15,287 nt of DNA from assembly GCA_016206725.1 (NCBI GenBank), contig JACQRA010000119.1:1-15287 (forward strand), read 5' to 3'. This document shows, piece by piece, positions 12,493 through 15,287 of the stretch. Within the stretch, counting starts at the first letter, position 1. Each line of letters begins with the position of its first letter. Position numbers and translations under genes: made by a program. This stretch comes from Candidatus Omnitrophota bacterium (GTDB taxonomy: Bacteria; Omnitrophota; Gorgyraeia; Aquiviventales; Aquiviventaceae). The notes beneath the pieces were generated by a model. That model had not been told where the DNA came from. It did not search any database and worked only from the letters and a program-made list of their open reading frames with translations.

Positions 12493-13784
12493 AGCCGAAA
12501 ATTCCAAATTCCAAGTTCCCAATTCAAAGCTTGGGGCTTGGAGCTTGGAGCTTGACTCTTGCCGGCGCGCTCCTTTGCGTTCCCATGGCTGAAGCGGAGG
12601 AGAGCTGCGTCGAGTGCCATCGGCAGATCGAGACCTCCGCCGTCTCGCCCACACAGGTCATGGACCACGACGTTCACATGCAGCGGGGTCTGTCGTGTTC
12701 GGCTTGTCATGGAGGCGATCCGACCTCCATGGATCCGACCGTCGCCATGGATTCAGCCAAAGGATTCATCGGTCGTCCGGCGCGGGCCGACATCCCACAG
12801 CTTTGCGCTCGCTGCCACGCGGATCCCGCCACCATGCGCAAGTACAATCCGAATCTCCCGACCGATCAGTACGCCAAGTATCTGACCAGCCAACACGGCA
12901 AGCGCTTCAGCGCGGGAGACGCGGATGTGCCGGTCTGCACGAGCTGCCACGAGGCGCACGGCATCCGATCCAAGAAGGATCCCAACGCCCCGGTCTACCC
13001 GACAAACATCCCCGGTACCTGTGCGACCTGCCATACGGATGCCTCCATCATGGATCGACACGGGCTGCCGGTGAAGCAGCATTGGGAGTATTCGCAGAGC
13101 GTGCACGGTCAAGCGCTGTTGTTCCGCGGGGATCGCTCCGCCCCTCACTGCGCGAGTTGCCACGGTTCGCATGAGGCCGCCCGCCCCGGGACGATTGCCA
13201 TCGGCAACGTCTGCGCGCAATGCCATGCCCTGACGCGTGACCTGTTCGCCAAAAGTCCGCACAAAGCGGCCCATGAAGCGTTGGGTCTTCCGGAGTGCGA
13301 GGTCTGCCATGGGAATCACTTGATTCGCAAACCGACGGATGATCTGCTGGGCATCGGACCGAACGCCTTATGCGTGCAGTGTCACGAGCCGGGCTCCCAA
13401 GGATATGTGACGGCGCAGCGCATGCGCGAGGCGATTGAACGCTTGAAAACACAGCTTGCTGATTCGGAAGGCATCGTGAAGCACGTCGCGCAACTGGGCA
13501 TGGACATGGGCGATGCCGAATTTGAAGTCCACGAAGCCTCCACCAAACTGACTCAGGCCAGAACCTATGTCCACTCGTTTTCCGACGAGGCGATGGAACC
13601 GATCGTGGAGGAGGGCGTGCAACATGCCCGCGTGGCCAAACAACAGGGCGAGCAGGGCCTCCGTGAGTTTCACTTCCGCCGACAAGGGTTGTGGATCACC
13701 TTGCTGATCGTGGGGTTGTTAATCATCGGCCTGCTGCTCTTGATTCGAGAGATTGAGCGTCCCCGGCCGCCCGACGCCTCATAA
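12489..13784 (+). CDS. Nonaheme c-type cytochrome with C-terminal membrane anchor
   Basis: The 431-residue product has an N-terminal export signal (hydrophobic LGAWSLTLAGALLC, residues 17-30) and nine CxxCH heme sites in the first two thirds: CVECH, CSACH, CARCH, CTSCH, CATCH, CASCH, CAQCH, CEVCH and CVQCH. A heme-free, charged, coiled-coil-like segment follows (about residues 310-395), then a transmembrane helix (LWITLLIVGLLIIGLLLLI) and a short basic tail. It should sit in the periplasm, anchored in the inner membrane, and accept electrons from the Rieske protein or cytochrome b in place of cytochrome c1. The coiled-coil may contact the other subunits. It is translated with cytochrome b (ATGA overlap). 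Its first codons are made from heptad repeats. The frame is open upstream to 12138, but that part shadows cytochrome b. Confidence 0.9.
   Translation: MKPKIPNSKFPIQSLGLGAWSLTLAGALLCVPMAEAEESCVECHRQIETSAVSPTQVMDHDVHMQRGLSCSACHGGDPTSMDPTVAMDSAKGFIGRPARADIPQLCARCHADPATMRKYNPNLPTDQYAKYLTSQHGKRFSAGDADVPVCTSCHEAHGIRSKKDPNAPVYPTNIPGTCATCHTDASIMDRHGLPVKQHWEYSQSVHGQALLFRGDRSAPHCASCHGSHEAARPGTIAIGNVCAQCHALTRDLFAKSPHKAAHEALGLPECEVCHGNHLIRKPTDDLLGIGPNALCVQCHEPGSQGYVTAQRMREAIERLKTQLADSEGIVKHVAQLGMDMGDAEFEVHEASTKLTQARTYVHSFSDEAMEPIVEEGVQHARVAKQQGEQGLREFHFRRQGLWITLLIVGLLIIGLLLLIREIERPRPPDAS
12501..12556 (+). repeat. Inverted array of 7-bp repeats within a signal-peptide coding region
   Basis: Eight consecutive 7-bp units fill 12501-12556. 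Four resemble ATTCCAA (two are exact), then four resemble GCTTGGA (two are exact). The two halves are imperfectly complementary, so the transcript could fold into a hairpin. Because 7 is not a multiple of 3, the translated protein is not repetitive and gives residues 5-23 of the nonaheme cytochrome. Confidence 0.8.
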
Positions 13785-13794
13785 CTTTTCCTCC

Positions 13795-15287
13795 ATGAGA
13801 CCGCCAAGTCTCCTGCGCAATCCCATCAGTTTCCTGGGCGTCGCCGTCGCCTCGGTCAGCACCGCGTTCGGCCTGCCGATGATGTTCATCGACATGTTCA
13901 GCCGGCGCGCCCATCCCTACCTGGCGGTGGTGATCTACCTGGTGCTACCGTTCGTGGCGGCGGGCGGCGTGGCGCTGATTCTCCTCGGCGTGCTCTGGGA
14001 ACACGGCCGTCGCAAGCGTCGTCCGGGGCAGGCGATTCCCCCTCTACCGCGCATCGACCTCAACCAACCGAAGCATCAAGCGCTCGTCGTCGTGACGTTG
14101 ACCGCCATCATGGTGGTGATCGTCCTGCTCTCGGTGACCGGCTACCAGGCGTATCACTTCACCGAGTCGGTGAAATTCTGCGGCCTCGTCTGCCATCAGG
14201 TGATGAAGCCCGAATACACGGCGTATCAACATTCGCCCCACGCCCGGGTCGCGTGCACCCAATGTCATGTGGGGCCGGGGGCGAGCTGGTTTGTGCGCTC
14301 CAAAATCACCGGCGCTTATCAGGTGTATGCTGTGGCCTTCAACAAATATCCTCGTCCCATCGGGACGCCCATCAAAAACCTGCGCCCGGCCCAGGAGACG
14401 TGCGAGCAGTGCCACTGGCCCGCCAAGTTTTTCGGGGCGCAGCAAAAGACGTTCAATCATTATCTCGCGGATGAGACGAACAGCCCGTGGCAAATCCAGA
14501 TGTTGATCAAGGTCGGCGGAGGCGATCCGGCGATCGGCTCCACAACTGGTATCCACTGGCACATGAACATCAGCAACGAGATCGAGTACATCGCCTCTGA
14601 TGAGCGGCGCGACATCATCCCCTGGGTGCGGACCACCGATCGGGAGGGACGCGTGACGGAGTACCTGTCCACGGAGCAGCCGTTATCACCTGAGCAGATC
14701 GCCAAGGCCGAAACCCGCCGGATGGACTGTGTGGACTGCCACAACCGTCCGTCCCACATCTACTATCCGCCCGATCGAGCCATCGAACAGTCGTTTGAAG
14801 CGGGCCGATTGGATCGCAGCCTGCCGTATCTCAAGCGGGAAGGGATTCGCCTCCTCGCGCAACCCTACGCCTCTGAGCGAGAAGCCTCCGAGGCCATCCT
14901 GAAAGGCTTGGCCGAGTTTTATCAGACGACGTATCCAGAGGTCTACCACGAGCGCGCGGCGGCTGTTCAACAGGCGACGGTGGAGCTGCAAGCCATCTAC
15001 GCGAGGAACATCTTCCCCGAGATGCACGTGGACTGGCGGGCGTACCCTAGCCACATCGGCCATCTGAATGCGGAGGGCTGTTTCCGCTGCCACGACGGAC
15101 TGCACACGAGCCGGGAAGGGAAGGTGATCACGAAAGATTGCAACGCCTGCCACACGATCCTGGGCCAGGGTCCACCGGAAGAACTCCTGGCGACCAGCCT
15201 GCAAGCTCAGCCGTTCCGCCATCCCGTTGACGTCGGCATGGACGTGACGGAGTTTAAGTGTAGCGAGTGCCACACCGGCACCAGCGG
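13795..15287 (+). CDS. NapC/NirT-like multiheme cytochrome, partial at the window end
   Basis: An open frame of at least 497 residues begins at the ATG at 13795, 10 nt after the nonaheme gene, and runs off the window. Three N-terminal membrane helices (around residues 10-30, 42-66 and 97-119) precede the heme region. The first heme site is CGLVCH at 129-134, a CX3CH form that occurs in this group, then HSPHARVACTQCH, NKYPRPIGTP, NLRPAQETCEQCHW, CVDCH, CFRCH, CNACH and CSECH: seven heme sites so far. The segment from CGLVCH through CEQCHW is typical of NapC/NirT-like quinol-linked cytochromes found beside bc complexes in metal-reducing and nitrite-oxidising bacteria. It probably moves electrons between the quinone pool or the nonaheme protein and periplasmic carriers. 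No ribosome site is visible; coupling to the upstream gene is likely. Confidence 0.85.
   Translation, partial: MRPPSLLRNPISFLGVAVASVSTAFGLPMMFIDMFSRRAHPYLAVVIYLVLPFVAAGGVALILLGVLWEHGRRKRRPGQAIPPLPRIDLNQPKHQALVVVTLTAIMVVIVLLSVTGYQAYHFTESVKFCGLVCHQVMKPEYTAYQHSPHARVACTQCHVGPGASWFVRSKITGAYQVYAVAFNKYPRPIGTPIKNLRPAQETCEQCHWPAKFFGAQQKTFNHYLADETNSPWQIQMLIKVGGGDPAIGSTTGIHWHMNISNEIEYIASDERRDIIPWVRTTDREGRVTEYLSTEQPLSPEQIAKAETRRMDCVDCHNRPSHIYYPPDRAIEQSFEAGRLDRSLPYLKREGIRLLAQPYASEREASEAILKGLAEFYQTTYPEVYHERAAAVQQATVELQAIYARNIFPEMHVDWRAYPSHIGHLNAEGCFRCHDGLHTSREGKVITKDCNACHTILGQGPPEELLATSLQAQPFRHPVDVGMDVTEFKCSECHTGTS

Noticed and set aside
1..15287. CRISPR array, insertion sequence or rRNA
   Set aside because: No regularly spaced direct repeats, transposase frames or rRNA-like sequence were seen.

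Overview
The window is a dense, GC-rich bacterial chromosome segment. Most genes lie on the plus strand; one two-gene island and a partial left-edge locus lie on the minus strand. The gene set is a fused b6/subunit-IV cytochrome b with its Rieske protein, multiheme cytochromes, a Cyc2-like outer-membrane cytochrome-porin and tandem Crp/Fnr regulators. I infer Nitrospirota (Nitrospira, Leptospirillum or Manganitrophus relatives), but no marker gene here proves it.

Left edge (1-290): a minus-strand promoter leads into the 5' half of a tRNA that looks like tRNA-Asn. The tRNA stops in its anticodon and runs directly into an open frame resembling an HNH-family protein that leaves the window. Positions 290-2870 hold housekeeping genes: yajQ, a small Gly-rich CxxC zinc-ribbon protein with its own promoter and terminator, a UreH/TauE-like membrane protein, and trxB. 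Positions 2893-3980 are an AT-flanked, opposite-strand AbiEii-type toxin/antitoxin pair with a perfect 19-bp palindrome over its promoter.

Middle (4034-7538): ychF, a CYTH-domain protein and a Crp/Fnr regulator are joined by ATGA overlaps. They are followed by a second Crp/Fnr regulator and a 73-aa DUF542-like protein. Three TGAC-N4-GTCA palindromes, all intergenic, precede the second regulator, the 73-aa gene and hemA. At the first two the spacing to the proposed -10 is identical.

Right (7539-15287): an electron-transfer cluster. A short, atypical hemA overlaps a monoheme cytochrome with an EF-hand-like loop, which overlaps the Cyc2-like cytochrome-porin. A secreted protein of unknown function with no normal start codon follows. 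A leaderless promoter then drives Rieske, cytochrome b, a membrane-anchored nonaheme cytochrome and a NapC/NirT-like multiheme cytochrome cut by the window end. Together these could connect the quinone pool, through periplasmic hemes, to an outer-membrane conduit, with heme synthesis tied to the same operon. The direction of electron flow cannot be told from sequence.

Two recurring features stand out. Several genes have a good -10 box 5-7 nt before the start codon, implying leaderless mRNAs. In the cytochrome cluster, short repeats sit exactly at three gene boundaries and form the coding N-termini of two exported proteins.
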